64,000 nt of DNA from positions 124,001-188,000 of the forward strand of contig NZ_JBHTKA010000008.1 of NCBI RefSeq assembly GCF_042676245.1, read 5' to 3'. The translations under genes and the position numbers were made by a program. This document shows positions 41,501-50,835 of this stretch, one piece after another. The stretch comes from Ohtaekwangia kribbensis (lineage in GTDB: Bacteria > Bacteroidota > Bacteroidia > Cytophagales > Cyclobacteriaceae). The notes under the pieces are model-generated. The model was not told where the DNA came from and made no database searches. It saw only the letters and a program-made list of their open reading frames with translations. Position 1 is the first letter of the stretch. Every line of letters starts with the position of its first letter.

Positions 41501-42735
41501 GTACAACCTCCTCTCCATACGCAGCACTAAAAATCAGAGACTACCGGTATTTTATTTCAGCACGCTTCTGCACCACACTGGCTATACAGATACAAGCCGT
41601 AGTAGTAGCGTGGCAGGTATATGAAATAACAAAAGACCCGCTATCCCTCGGACTCATCGGACTTGCTGAAGCTATACCATCCATCAGTGTATCGCTATAT
41701 GCGGGGCACGTGGCGGATGTCGTTCAGCGTAAACGAATTATACTGCTATGCCTGAGCACATTATTTCTCTGCTCATTCAGTCTTCTTTTTTTCACCCTTG
41801 AACCCGGGCAGTTTCTTCTCGACTTTGGTGTGCTCCCCATCTATACGGTCATTTTCATCAGTGGCATAGCGCGTGGGTTTATGACACCCGCGCTGTTCGC
41901 GTTCATGCCTCAACTGGTGCCACGCGAATTATATAGTAACGCGATTACATGGAACAGCACGTTGTGGGAAACCGCTTCCCTATCCGGACCTCCCCTCGGA
42001 GGATTGCTCTATGGATTTTTCGGAATTTCTGTTGCGTATACAACAGATGTGCTACTGGTTTTAGCAGGCCTCATGCTCGCCTTTATGGTGAGCGATAAAC
42101 CATTGCCACCCACTACAACCGAAGAAGGCATCGTTGAGAAAATCAAGGCCGGGCTACGGTTTGTTTATAACAACAAGATTGTATTGAGTGCTATATCGCT
42201 CGACTTGTTCGCTGTACTGTTTGGTGGCGCTGTTGCGCTCCTTCCAATCTTTGCAGATACTATACTTCATGTTGGTAAAGTAGGACTTGGGTTTCTGCGC
42301 GCTGCACCGGGTGTAGGTGCGTTGCTGATGGCGTTATACCTGGTACACCATCCGATCAGGCAAAATGCCGGTAAGCTTTTACTATATTGTGTTGCAGGCT
42401 TTGGTGTTTGTATTATACTCTTTGGTCTTTCTACAAATTTCTGGATATCAATGTTCCTGTTGATGATGAGTGGTGTATTTGATTGTGTCAGCGTAATCAT
42501 TCGCGGAACGTTATTACAGACGCTTACACCTGAGAATATGAAAGGACGTGTATCAGCAGTAAATCATATCTTCATCGGGTCTTCGAATGAGATCGGGATG
42601 TTTGAATCCGGACTTGCGGCCAGTATGTTGGGCGTTGTGCGCTCGGTAATCTTTGGTGGTTTTATGACCTTGGTGGTTGTAGGGGCCACAAGCTGGTTCT
42701 CCAAATCGCTGCGCACGCTGCAGCGTGTTGAATAA
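41497..42735 (+). CDS. MFS transporter (EntS/MFS_3-like)
   Basis: 412 residues with about 12 helices. After ALKIRDYRYFISARFCTTLAIQ comes WQVYEITKDPLSLGLIGLAEAIP, then AGHVADVVQRKRIIL, the inter-helix 2/3 motif of MFS exporters, and later TPENMKGRVSAVNHIFIGSS. This resembles the EntS branch of drug or siderophore exporters, but such calls do not fix the substrate. Overlap of 4 bases with the NadR-type kinase gene suggests linked roles, perhaps in a nicotinamide-like or related metabolite. Confidence 0.85.
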   Translation: MSTTSSPYAALKIRDYRYFISARFCTTLAIQIQAVVVAWQVYEITKDPLSLGLIGLAEAIPSISVSLYAGHVADVVQRKRIILLCLSTLFLCSFSLLFFTLEPGQFLLDFGVLPIYTVIFISGIARGFMTPALFAFMPQLVPRELYSNAITWNSTLWETASLSGPPLGGLLYGFFGISVAYTTDVLLVLAGLMLAFMVSDKPLPPTTTEEGIVEKIKAGLRFVYNNKIVLSAISLDLFAVLFGGAVALLPIFADTILHVGKVGLGFLRAAPGVGALLMALYLVHHPIRQNAGKLLLYCVAGFGVCIILFGLSTNFWISMFLLMMSGVFDCVSVIIRGTLLQTLTPENMKGRVSAVNHIFIGSSNEIGMFESGLAASMLGVVRSVIFGGFMTLVVVGATSWFSKSLRTLQRVE

Positions 42736-42751
42736 TATACTATATATACTT

Positions 42752-43153
42752 ATGACACAGATCTCCATTAATACACCGGCACTTCTCTTTCCTGCTATTA
42801 CATTGTTGATGCTGGCGTATACCAATCGCTTTCTGGCTTTGGCTACACTCATTCGTAACCTGCACGCGAAGTATAAAACCATCCAGGAGAATCACGAGAT
42901 CATTCGTGCACAGATACGAAATCTTAAACTCAGACTTATGCTTGTTAAGCACATGCAGGCTGCTGGTATCACCAGTTTCTTCTTCTGTGTACTCAGCATG
43001 CTTTTCTTTTACCTGGAGTATGAAACCTGGGCTATCACTATATTTGGATTAAGTCTCATATTTCTTTTGCTGTCGCTGGCACTTTCCTTGAATGAAATAT
43101 ACATCAGCACAAAAGCACTTGAGATCGAGTTGAAGGATATGGAAGAAGAATAG
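42752..43153 (+). CDS. DUF2721 membrane protein
   Basis: 133 residues from ATG 42752; an upstream in-frame TTG inside the MFS gene is rejected. Three hydrophobic stretches (about 8-28, 68-88, 93-113) around a charged helical loop (NLHAKYKTIQENHEIIRAQIRN). The order PALLFPAITLLMLAYTNRF, then RLMLVKHMQAAGITSFFFC fits DUF2721. Function unknown. It follows the MFS gene by 16 bases and may be read with it. Confidence 0.7.
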   Translation: MTQISINTPALLFPAITLLMLAYTNRFLALATLIRNLHAKYKTIQENHEIIRAQIRNLKLRLMLVKHMQAAGITSFFFCVLSMLFFYLEYETWAITIFGLSLIFLLLSLALSLNEIYISTKALEIELKDMEEE

Positions 43154-43164
43154 CCATACATTGA

Positions 43165-43180
43165 TGCTATAGCTATAGCA
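43165..43180. repeat. 16-base perfect palindrome
   Basis: tgctatagctatagca reads the same on both strands. It lies just after the DUF2721 stop, before the terminator hairpin of the convergent small gene. Confidence 0.6.
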
Positions 43181-43186
43181 AAAAAA

Positions 43187-43209
43187 GCCCGGCCATCTCG
43201 TAGCCGGGC
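43187..43209 (-). terminator. Terminator of the small secreted protein gene
   Basis: gcccggc (43187-43193) pairs with gccgggc (43203-43209); on the minus strand it is followed by ttttttt. It lies 18 bases past the stop at 43227. Confidence 0.85.
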
Positions 43210-43226
43210 GAACCATTTAATCTAAA

Positions 43227-43520
43227 TCAAATCGATCGTTTCGACTTGTTCCTTTTGGATGTGCTGGCCACACGATCCTGATAATTTTTAAGCAGTTGGT
43301 TAAGCTTGCGCTGATGCTTTGGTTTAGTAACATCAATGCGTACATGATCCATCGCTACTTCATGCACCAGTTGATTGTTGTGGTTATAGAATCGCACTAC
43401 TGAGTAATTTTTAATCTGCGTATTGGTTTCTACCACCCAGTAAAGTGATTTGTCCTGCTGACTAAACGCTGACACTGTTATAGTCAGTATCGCGGCTGTA
43501 AGGGTTAATATTCGTTTCAT
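43227..43520 (-). CDS. Small secreted protein of unknown function
   Basis: 97 residues from ATG 43520, where MKRILTLTAAILTITVSAFSQ is a signal peptide. The mature part (about 76 residues) reads SLYWVVETNTQIKNYSVVRF, then YNHNNQLVHEVAMDHVRID, and ends in a very basic tail (STSKRNKSKRSI). No family recognised. Single gene with its own terminator. Divergent from the LytS kinase at 43703. Confidence 0.65.
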   Translation of the reverse strand: MKRILTLTAAILTITVSAFSQQDKSLYWVVETNTQIKNYSVVRFYNHNNQLVHEVAMDHVRIDVTKPKHQRKLNQLLKNYQDRVASTSKRNKSKRSI

Positions 43521-43702
43521 AGTAAAAGGGTCTTTTAGTAATGAAATACGGAATAGACGCCTCTCGATTTTCACAGATAAGACCGATGCATCGTGTTTCT
43601 AGACCGGCATGCCTGGAACTTCGATTAAAATATTCCGTCTACGATTCCTCCATTTTCGTCTACAAACCGTAATGGAATCAAACTTTAATCAGTCGATCGA
43701 GT

Positions 43703-44812
43703 ATGTTTATAGATATGGATAGTTTCTTTTCCAGACTTGTCTTGTCGAACAAAACCAGTTACCGGTTAGGCAGGCACGCCTTATTCTGGACTGTCTGCTG
43801 GGCGTTCCAGGGTTTCATTTACGGCTTTTACTATATAGAAGGTCGTGCCACGAACTTCTTTGCTATATCCTACATAGAGTCGTTCATATACCTGCCACAG
43901 CACATGTTTCTGAGCTATGCCATTATATACTATGTGTTGCCGTATATAATTTTTCGCGATCGGTATTGGGTTGGTTTTGTCTGGGTAATCGCCCTAATAC
44001 TTATCGCAGCAGCCTTGTCACCTGTCGTGAATTATTACCTGATCACGCCTTTGCGGATATATCTCCATCACCCCGTCAAGGCCATGACATTCTTCTTCTC
44101 CTTCATGGGTGGTTTACGTGGTTCGATGACGATCGCAGGCTTTGCCGTTGCCATCAAACTGATCAAGCACTGGTATCAAAAGAAAATCGAGACCGAGCAA
44201 CTCGAAAAGGAGCGCATAAAAGCGGAACTGGAAATTCTGAAAGGACAAATCCATCCGCACTTCATGTTCAACACACTGAACAGTATATATTCACTCGCCT
44301 TAAAAAAATCAGACGAAACTCCGGAAGCTATTCTCAAGCTCTCCAAGCTGATGCGATATATACTCACGGATTGTACAAACATTACGGTTAATCTCGGCAA
44401 AGAAGTTGAAGTGCTGCTTCACTATATCGAACTGGAGAAAGGCAGGTTTGGCAGCCGACTGGATATATCGGTAAACATAAAAGGTGACATTGAAAAAAAT
44501 GCCATTGCACCGCTTCTACTATTGCCCTTCCTGGAAAACAGTTTCAAACATGGCGCTAATGAAATGATTGAGCAAGCTTGGATGAGTCTGGACTTGCAGG
44601 TAAACGAAACCGCGCTGAAGTTCAAACTAATCAACGGCAGAGCTATTGATCACAACAATCCAAACTCCATACACATGGGGTTACAAAATGTAAAAAAACG
44701 ACTTCAATTATTATATCCTAATGCACACGAACTTCGTATTACCGAAGACGCAGATACTTTTGTAGTATCGCTGGCTATAGAACTCGGCTCGATCAAACTT
44801 ATCGAAACATGA
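43703..44812 (+). CDS. LytS-type sensor histidine kinase
   Basis: 369 residues. Four N-terminal helices (about 24-150) followed by a coiled coil and the His_kinase domain: GQIHPHFMFNTLNSIYSLA with phosphoacceptor H186, then the ATPase N box LLPFLENSFKHGANE and GLQNVKKRLQLLY. This is the class that pairs with LytTR regulators. A second ATG at 43715 could also serve. The TGA overlaps the ATG of the response regulator gene (ATGA at 44809-44812), so both are made together. Confidence 0.92.
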   Translation: MFIDMDSFFSRLVLSNKTSYRLGRHALFWTVCWAFQGFIYGFYYIEGRATNFFAISYIESFIYLPQHMFLSYAIIYYVLPYIIFRDRYWVGFVWVIALILIAAALSPVVNYYLITPLRIYLHHPVKAMTFFFSFMGGLRGSMTIAGFAVAIKLIKHWYQKKIETEQLEKERIKAELEILKGQIHPHFMFNTLNSIYSLALKKSDETPEAILKLSKLMRYILTDCTNITVNLGKEVEVLLHYIELEKGRFGSRLDISVNIKGDIEKNAIAPLLLLPFLENSFKHGANEMIEQAWMSLDLQVNETALKFKLINGRAIDHNNPNSIHMGLQNVKKRLQLLYPNAHELRITEDADTFVVSLAIELGSIKLIET

Positions 44813-45525
44813 CCCCCAAACTCCGTTGTCTGCTGGTGGATGATGAACCACCAGCGTTAGACATCCTGCGCACCTATATTGATGCTACTCCTATGCTCGA
44901 GATTGCCGGGGAGTGTCATCATGCTATGGCGGCCTTTGAGTTTATTCAGAACAATTCGGTAGACCTGATCTTCCTTGATATAAACATGCCCAAGTTAACA
45001 GGCATCGATTTTCTGCGCGCGCTGCCTTCACCTCCCAAGGTAATTTTTACTACCGCCCATCGCGATTACGCAGTAGATGGTTTTGAGTTAGGTGCGGTTG
45101 ATTATCTTTTGAAGCCGTATTCGCTCGATCGTTTTTTACGCGCGGTGCATCGTGCTATAAATCCGGAGCAGAAGCATGCTGCATCCAATAAAGAAACGCT
45201 CACAACCGAAACAGAGCGCTTTCTCTATGTGCGTGCTGATCGTAAAATGGTAAAGATCATGGTCGATGAGATTCGCTATATCGAAAGTCTCAAGGATTAT
45301 GTTCGCATCTTCCTCCCCGACCGACAGGTAATCACCAAGCAAACTATAACAGCGTTAGAAGAAATGCTGCCGGAGCACGACTTCACTCGTATTCATCGTT
45401 CATTTATAGTGGCTATGAATAAGATTGATTCTTATAATCTGAATGCAGTCTTCATTGGCAAAACGGAGTTGCCGGTGGGGCCGCTATATAAGCATGAGCT
45501 TGCGAAGAAATTGGGAGGGCATTGA
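44809..45525 (+). CDS. LytTR-family response regulator
   Basis: 238 residues. Receiver domain 1-120 with acidic pocket LLVDDEPPAL and phosphorylated D57 in DLIFLDINMPKLTG; the switch residues are TTAHRDYAVDGFE and KPYSLDRFL. The C-terminal LytTR DNA-binding domain (about 135-238) has YIESLKDYVRIFL and FTRIHRSFIVAMNKID. Partner of the LytS kinase encoded upstream; target genes unknown. Confidence 0.93.
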   Translation: MTPKLRCLLVDDEPPALDILRTYIDATPMLEIAGECHHAMAAFEFIQNNSVDLIFLDINMPKLTGIDFLRALPSPPKVIFTTAHRDYAVDGFELGAVDYLLKPYSLDRFLRAVHRAINPEQKHAASNKETLTTETERFLYVRADRKMVKIMVDEIRYIESLKDYVRIFLPDRQVITKQTITALEEMLPEHDFTRIHRSFIVAMNKIDSYNLNAVFIGKTELPVGPLYKHELAKKLGGH

Positions 45526-45534
45526 ACTATATAC

Positions 45535-46195
45535 TCAGAGCAAAGAAACAGCTTGCTGCATTTCAGCTCTTATTAGATCCCAGTGCTTTTGTTTCAGACA
45601 TACCGGATCCGGCACTTGCTCAGCAATTTCAAAGTTTAACATTCCCTTGATAACAGCCTGTACTTCGTTGCAAGGATATTTCTTTGAATATCCTTCAAGC
45701 AAATGCACGAGGCTATACTGTTCAAAAATTCAGACATATCCCAAAAATCTTTTTTCCGTCCTCCTCTTGAGATCCAATTTCATCAAAGCTATTTCTTCTA
45801 TGGTAGCAAAGCGAATATTTTCAATTTCTAAAACAGTATATATAAACTCTGCTTCAGTCCAATTTAGAATATGTGCTTTGATTAAAGTTTCGTCAGCCAT
45901 TCCAAGATGTAATGCAAACCAAAATTATTATCGAGATCAACAGGCAGATTTAAAATTGAATCATCATTAATTACGTAGGGAATCACTCCTCTGATATCAT
46001 TTTCAATTGCCACAAAATTCAGAGATCCATACACTACAGAAGCAAACATATCGCGATATCTTCTGATATCCGATGTCCCCTTAAAAGGCTCAGCGCAGTA
46101 CCACCAACAAGTCTGAATGAAGTTAATGAAGGAACCTTCATTACTATTCTTAGTATTTGGAGTAGTTCCTCACTTGTTGTGAAGGCGTGAAGCAT
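45535..46195 (-). pseudogene. Decayed AbiEii/AbiGii-type nucleotidyltransferase toxin gene
   Basis: Reading leftward from ATG 46195: MLHAFTTSEELLQIL, then FRLVGGTALSLLRGHRISED, which is the GGTALxLxxGHRxSxD nucleotidyltransferase motif of the AbiEii/AbiGii family. The frame then stops (LLL-stop). The next frame resumes the family sequence with DMFASVVYGSLNFVAIEND through NNFGLHYILEW. After another shift comes ADETLIKAHILNWTEAEF to EEIALMKLDLK, then RGGRKKDFWDMSEFL in yet another frame, then EQYSLVHLLEGYSKKYP to the stop at 45535. At least four frame changes are needed, so it is not functional. It lies behind a decayed DUF6922 gene, the usual partner of such toxins. Confidence 0.8.
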
Positions 46196-46465
46196 GAAAA
46201 TTGATTAGAAGAAAGATTAAAAAGTTTTTGAGCAACAGCAATAGCACGTGGCTGTAATGAACTAGCGTGGGGCAGCGAATCTATTATTCTCGATCCACCA
46301 AAGTACTTGATGATCTCATATATATCTTGCTCCGTACCGCGTTCAAAAAATTCGGATTATAGCAAAATCAGCAAAACGCTCCAGGTCCAGCTTTTCAAGA
46401 TCAATATCCCAAAAAGCCGCACGAGATAATTTCAGAGTAACTCTATTTGATGCTCATAAGGCCAT
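46150..46465 (-). pseudogene. Decayed DUF6922 (toxin partner) gene
   Basis: From an ATG at 46465 a stop comes after two codons; the downstream frame reads SNRVTLKLSRAAFWDIDLEK, then LDLERFADFAII, then stops. In a second frame the family sequence continues: FERGTEQDIYEIIKYFGG, SRIIDSLPHASSLQPRAIAV and FNLSSNQFSCF. The pattern FWDID-KLD, ERGT-xxD-EI-xYFG, LSPR/FK is that of DUF6922, which accompanies AbiEii/AbiGii-type nucleotidyltransferases. At least one frameshift and early stops. The 3' end overlaps the toxin remnant. Confidence 0.7.
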
Positions 46466-46565
46466 TGCTTCCTTACTAGTATTAAAGTTACAAAAGTTCA
46501 AATAAACTACGTAGCAGCAGAAAATGCTTCGTCCCCCTTACGCACGCCTTTGAAACAGATATATA

Positions 46566-47573
46566 TTATTTCGCCAATACCAACTCTTTCAAACACTTAA
46601 TCCAAAGCGGATGGTCGTTGAGGCTTTCTACCAGTTGTACTTTTTCACCTTTGTGTTCGGTGAAGATTTCCTGGTATTCGTCTCCGATCTCGATTATAGT
46701 TTCGAGGCAATCGGCAGTAAAGGCTGGCGAGAATACAAGAATTTTTTTCATTCCTTTATCTCCACATTGGCGAACCACTTCATCGGAGAAAGGCTTGAGC
46801 CACTTTTGATCGAGTCGTGACTGGAAACAAACGGTATATTTCTCCTGGGGTATATTTAGTTTAGCAGCAAGCAGGCGCGTAGTGGCGTAACAGGTTGCTT
46901 TATAGCAGTATCTGTTTTCTTCCGTGATCTCGTGCTCGCAGTCGTGATCTGAACATAGCCCCTCGTCATATACTTTATCAACCTGGCGCTCGGGCAGACC
47001 GTGGTACGAAAAAAGCACGTGATCGTATTCGTTGATATTATACTTTCTGCCACGCTCGGCAAAAGCTTCTATATACGATGGATGATCAAAGTATTGGCTA
47101 ACAAATTTAAGCTCCGGTATAACCCACCATTTACTTACAACACGCATCACTTCTTCCAATGCTGACCCGGTAGAAGCTGAAGCATACTGCGGGAACATAG
47201 TAACAACAATAATGCGCTCATAATTTTTCTTACGCATCGTTTCCAGCACGTTCGGTATAGAAGGATTTTTATAGCGCATCGCGAGATGAACTTCGTATGT
47301 GCTGTCGAGTTGTTCTTGTAATAAATCTCTGGCACGTTCACTATAGTATAGCAGAGGCGAACCGTTTTCTGTCCACAACTTCTGGTAGATCTTGGCAGAC
47401 TTGGGTGCGCGAAACGGAACGATGATGAGGTTCACCAGCATTTTGCGCAGCAACCACGGTATGTCGATTACACGCGGATCGTTTAGAAACTGAGAAAGGT
47501 ATGAACGCACATGGCCTACAGAAGGACTGTCGGGCGTGCCGAGATTGATAAGAAGAACTCCGGTTTTATTCAT
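46566..47573 (-). CDS. hemH: Ferrochelatase
   Basis: 335 residues. Inserts Fe2+ into protoporphyrin IX at the end of heme synthesis. It starts GVLLINLGTPDSPSVGHVRSYL, with SYHGLPERQVDK carrying the catalytic histidine near residue 190 and VFSPAFTADCLETIIEI carrying the conserved glutamate. The cysteines around GLCSDHDCEHE and YKATCYATTR recall 2Fe-2S-type or extra-cysteine ferrochelatases, but the C-terminal cluster motif of animal enzymes is absent. Transcribed alone, upstream of the pseudogene region. Confidence 0.96.
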   Translation of the reverse strand: MNKTGVLLINLGTPDSPSVGHVRSYLSQFLNDPRVIDIPWLLRKMLVNLIIVPFRAPKSAKIYQKLWTENGSPLLYYSERARDLLQEQLDSTYEVHLAMRYKNPSIPNVLETMRKKNYERIIVVTMFPQYASASTGSALEEVMRVVSKWWVIPELKFVSQYFDHPSYIEAFAERGRKYNINEYDHVLFSYHGLPERQVDKVYDEGLCSDHDCEHEITEENRYCYKATCYATTRLLAAKLNIPQEKYTVCFQSRLDQKWLKPFSDEVVRQCGDKGMKKILVFSPAFTADCLETIIEIGDEYQEIFTEHKGEKVQLVESLNDHPLWIKCLKELVLAK

Positions 47574-47648
47574 GACTGAAAACTTCGCGTTGCAAGTAAG
47601 CGAATAACATTATGCGACAAAAGAAGTTTATGGAAACGAGAAAACTTC

Positions 47649-47672
47649 TGCACCTATTTTAAAATTGGTGCA
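47649..47672 (-). terminator. Terminator overlapping the end of the GNAT-like gene
   Basis: tgcacctatttt and aaaattggtgca (47649-47660 with 47661-47672) form a stem with one mismatch that contains the stop codon at 47654-47656; ttttctc follows on the minus strand. Confidence 0.5.
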
Positions 47673-48820
47673 CGCCTGAACGGCTTCGTTTCATCAAAAA
47701 GTTTACGATACGTGGCATGACGTTTTGATAGTTCCGCGCCAACCTGTTCTACCACCAGTATCATCTTCGGATTGAAGTCACCAATCCAGTTCAATTCGTA
47801 CTGCTCATAGCGCGCATTGGGCTGCAATACATCGCGCGCGTTGATGATCATCGCGCCATCCAAGCCTTTACCCTGATGCTCCGGAACAACCCCGAACAAA
47901 ATACCAAATGCTTTTTTATTGGTGCGTCTGAACGTATGCCAGATGAATTTCAATTTACCCAACCAGTCTAGCTTGCCATTTACATACTTGAATATCTGGT
48001 TGATCTCCGGCAGCGACAGGAAGAATGATACCGGTTCACCTTTATAAAAACCAAAGTATAGCAACTTCTCATCCATGATCGGCTTCATCTGTTTTACGAG
48101 CACTTTTGCCTGCGCCATGGTAAGCTCCGGATTTTCCGAACGATTAGCCCATGCGCGGTTATATACCGTCATCAGATATTCCGGCAGCTTTTCAAATTCA
48201 CTTTTCCGCAGGTAGCGGAAATCGTAATCAGGATCTTTTCGTGCTATCTCCGCCTTCTCGGAAAGTCGCGGATGCAACGGTCCCTGTATGCTTCGTGCAT
48301 ACGTGAACTGATAGAAATAGACCTGGAAACCGTATGCTTCAAAGAAATCTTTGTAATACGGAAAATTATAGTTGCACTGGTAGTTAGGTTCACGGTCGAA
48401 TCCTTCAATCAATAAGCCCCACCAACGATCACGGCTTCCGAAGTTAACCGGGCCATCCATCGCTTCCATGCCTTTTGCCTGTAGCCATGCTTTACACTGA
48501 TCGAAGAGTAAAAATGCAGCATCCTGATTGTTGATGCATTCGAAAAAACCCATTCCGCCAGTAGGCTGGTCGTTGCCTTTATGAACAATCTTTTCATTTA
48601 CGAAAGCCGCCACACGACCAATGGTTTCGCCTTCTTTATTCTGAAGAATCCAGCGGGTACACGTGCCGTGGCGAAACGCTTTGTTTTTTTCAGGATCAAA
48701 AACACTTTCAATGTCCTGGTCGAGCGGACGAATCCACGCAGGTTCATTCTTATAAAGCTTAACGGGTAGCAGCAGAAATTCGCGTGCCAGCTGCGGGGTA
48801 GTTACTTCAATGATCTTCAT
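47654..48820 (-). CDS. GNAT-fold acyltransferase-like protein
   Basis: 388 residues. The N-terminal 170 residues carry EPAWIRPLDQDIESVFDPEKN, TIGRVAAFVN and GGMGFFECINNQDAAFLLFD, and a C-terminal part has AFGILFGVVPEHQGKGLDGAMI, the acetyl-CoA-binding signature of GNAT folds (hydrophobic strand then Q-G-K-G). The family is conserved in Bacteroidota but the acceptor is unknown. The 4-base overlap with the PAS kinase (ATGA at 48817-48820) means the two proteins are made in a coupled way; the kinase gene comes first. Confidence 0.75.
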   Translation of the reverse strand: MKIIEVTTPQLAREFLLLPVKLYKNEPAWIRPLDQDIESVFDPEKNKAFRHGTCTRWILQNKEGETIGRVAAFVNEKIVHKGNDQPTGGMGFFECINNQDAAFLLFDQCKAWLQAKGMEAMDGPVNFGSRDRWWGLLIEGFDREPNYQCNYNFPYYKDFFEAYGFQVYFYQFTYARSIQGPLHPRLSEKAEIARKDPDYDFRYLRKSEFEKLPEYLMTVYNRAWANRSENPELTMAQAKVLVKQMKPIMDEKLLYFGFYKGEPVSFFLSLPEINQIFKYVNGKLDWLGKLKFIWHTFRRTNKKAFGILFGVVPEHQGKGLDGAMIINARDVLQPNARYEQYELNWIGDFNPKMILVVEQVGAELSKRHATYRKLFDETKPFRRAPILK

Positions 48821-50646
48821 TTGTGTTCTTCTACAACTTGAGATTTGGATGCAGGCACAAAGCTACTGATCCTGTTAGGAAGAACAATGCTGAAACGCGT
48901 TCCCTGGTTTACTTTGCTGGCTACCGAAATCTGGCCGCCCAGCTTTTCAACTGCATTCTTAACGATATATAGACCTATACCGGAACCATCGGATTGCTCG
49001 GTGGCACGGTAAAACATTTCGAAAATTTTTGCCAGGTTAACATCATCTATACCGATACCATTGTCGGCAAAAACAATTTCGGCATGGTGATTATCAACCC
49101 GTATTTTCACATTGATCTCGGCTGTGCTGATATTTAACTGACGATATTTTACTGCGTTGGAGATCAGGTTACGGAAGATCTCGGATATCCTCCACGGGTC
49201 GCTATAAAATTCAACACCATCAATCCTCACATTGCGAACCATTTCCTTGGCACCTTCCAGGTAATTCAAATCTTCAAAAGTGCGATCGATGATGTGTTCA
49301 AAATCCACCTTGCTGGTAGTGACATCCATCTTCAGGTTCTTCGAGTGACTTAATACATCGCCAATGAAATGATCGAGGTGCTGCACCTTTTCACCGATGA
49401 TATCGATATAATCCATCGGATTGTCGGTATTACCGGGCAGTCGCGCAAGATTTACCAGGCCCAGTATAGAGGAAAGGGGCGCACGCAGATCGTGCGATAC
49501 CTTGTATACAAAATTATCCAGCTCGGTATTCCGGATTTTCAATTCCTCTTCTACTTTTTTGCGATCGGTAAAATCTACATATACACCATATATACCTATA
49601 GTCTGGTTATCCAGCATTACGGGCATACCGTATAGTATAACGTTTACCAGCTTACCGTTTCTATTCTTGCGTATAGTCTCAATGCTTACGATACGATTAG
49701 CCGTAATCAGATTGTTCAGGTCTACCCCTTCGTGTACCAGTTCTTCCGGAACAATAAAATCATTTATACTCTTGCCTTTGAGTTCATCCAGCGCAAAGCC
49801 GAACATCTCTTCAAAGCCTTTATTTACCTGCTCAACTTTACCCTGCTCATTCAGCAATACAACCGCCATCGGTATATTTTGAAAGAGCTGTGCGAGTAAT
49901 GTCTCATTCTTCTTGATGCGCTCTTCTGTTTGCTTTCGTTCGGTTATATCACGAAAGATTACTTGCATACAGGGTTCGCCCTGAAATGTAAAGGGTGATG
50001 ACATCGTTTCCACATCAATCACTTTTCCATCCATGCGTATATACTGTTGCTCTACCATAGGAGCCAACAGACCAGCAGTCTCTTTCATTCTGCGCGCCAA
50101 ACGCTGATGATAATCGGGATGCACGAAGTTCAATACATCGGTACCAATCAGTTCATCAGATTTTTTGCACGCCAGAATCTGGTATGCCTGCGAATTTGCA
50201 AAAACAAGTTTACCCTGCTTGTGTACTACTATACCAATCGGCAATCTGTCAACAAGCGATAAATAGCGTTGCTCGCTTTCACGCGCAAGTTCTTTACGCT
50301 CCGTTATATCTTGTATTACGCCACGCCTGATGATGATACCATCGGGTCTTAACTCATGATTTGATTTTACTTCCACCCAGATTATATTTTCCTTTACCCG
50401 CATACGCCCTTCCCAATTCCAATCTCTGCCCTCTTCTATGCTGAGTGCTGAAGTTTCCTGCTGCGACTCACGGTCATCTTCATGAATGAGAGAATCCAAT
50501 ACAAAAGCATCGGCCAGTATAACTTCCGGTGCGAGTCCCAAAATGCTTTCACTCGATTCACTCACATAAGTGAATCTCGGTTGACCATCCGGGTAGATTG
50601 TGTATTCGTAAATGACCGCGGGGAGATGCCTGATAAGATCCTGCAT
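48817..50646 (-). CDS. PAS-domain sensor histidine kinase (soluble)
   Basis: 609 residues, no membrane helix. Three PAS/PAC units: 1-118 (ending RRGVIQDITERKEL), 125-238 (ending IFRDITERKQT) and 248-365 (ending YVDFTDRKKV). A HisKA helix follows with H385 in YKVSHDLRAPLSS, then the ATPase domain with NLISNAVKYRQ, FADNGIGIDD, FYRATEQSDGSGIGLYIV and GTRFSIVLP. A cytosolic sensor, ligands unknown. No response regulator adjacent; instead it is coupled to the GNAT-like gene. Confidence 0.92.
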   Translation of the reverse strand: MQDLIRHLPAVIYEYTIYPDGQPRFTYVSESSESILGLAPEVILADAFVLDSLIHEDDRESQQETSALSIEEGRDWNWEGRMRVKENIIWVEVKSNHELRPDGIIIRRGVIQDITERKELARESEQRYLSLVDRLPIGIVVHKQGKLVFANSQAYQILACKKSDELIGTDVLNFVHPDYHQRLARRMKETAGLLAPMVEQQYIRMDGKVIDVETMSSPFTFQGEPCMQVIFRDITERKQTEERIKKNETLLAQLFQNIPMAVVLLNEQGKVEQVNKGFEEMFGFALDELKGKSINDFIVPEELVHEGVDLNNLITANRIVSIETIRKNRNGKLVNVILYGMPVMLDNQTIGIYGVYVDFTDRKKVEEELKIRNTELDNFVYKVSHDLRAPLSSILGLVNLARLPGNTDNPMDYIDIIGEKVQHLDHFIGDVLSHSKNLKMDVTTSKVDFEHIIDRTFEDLNYLEGAKEMVRNVRIDGVEFYSDPWRISEIFRNLISNAVKYRQLNISTAEINVKIRVDNHHAEIVFADNGIGIDDVNLAKIFEMFYRATEQSDGSGIGLYIVKNAVEKLGGQISVASKVNQGTRFSIVLPNRISSFVPASKSQVVEEHK

Positions 50647-50757
50647 ATATATTTATACTGGCAAACTCGTTGACATAGGTTAATGACAGGGTCTTGGCTT
50701 TGGGTTCAAGCCTTGCAAGATAATTCTATACGCCTAACAAAACAACGGCCTGTTTTT

Positions 50758-50770
50758 AGTTTGTCAAACT
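50758..50770. repeat. Short palindrome upstream of the YdeI-like gene
   Basis: agtttg and caaact (50758-50763 and 50765-50770) flank a single t, 65 bases before the ATG at 50836 and 110 bases upstream of the PAS kinase gene. An operator is possible; no direct support. Confidence 0.25.
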
Positions 50771-50835
50771 TTTATGTGGTACAAAGGTCCAAAACGAGGC
50801 ATTTTGTTTTGAAAACGTGATTTTTCAGATGCAGA

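Noticed and set aside
46466..46565. Promoter of the DUF6922/toxin pair
   Set aside because: Only imperfect boxes (TTTATTTG, AACTTTTG on the minus strand) were found; cannot be assigned to a decayed operon.
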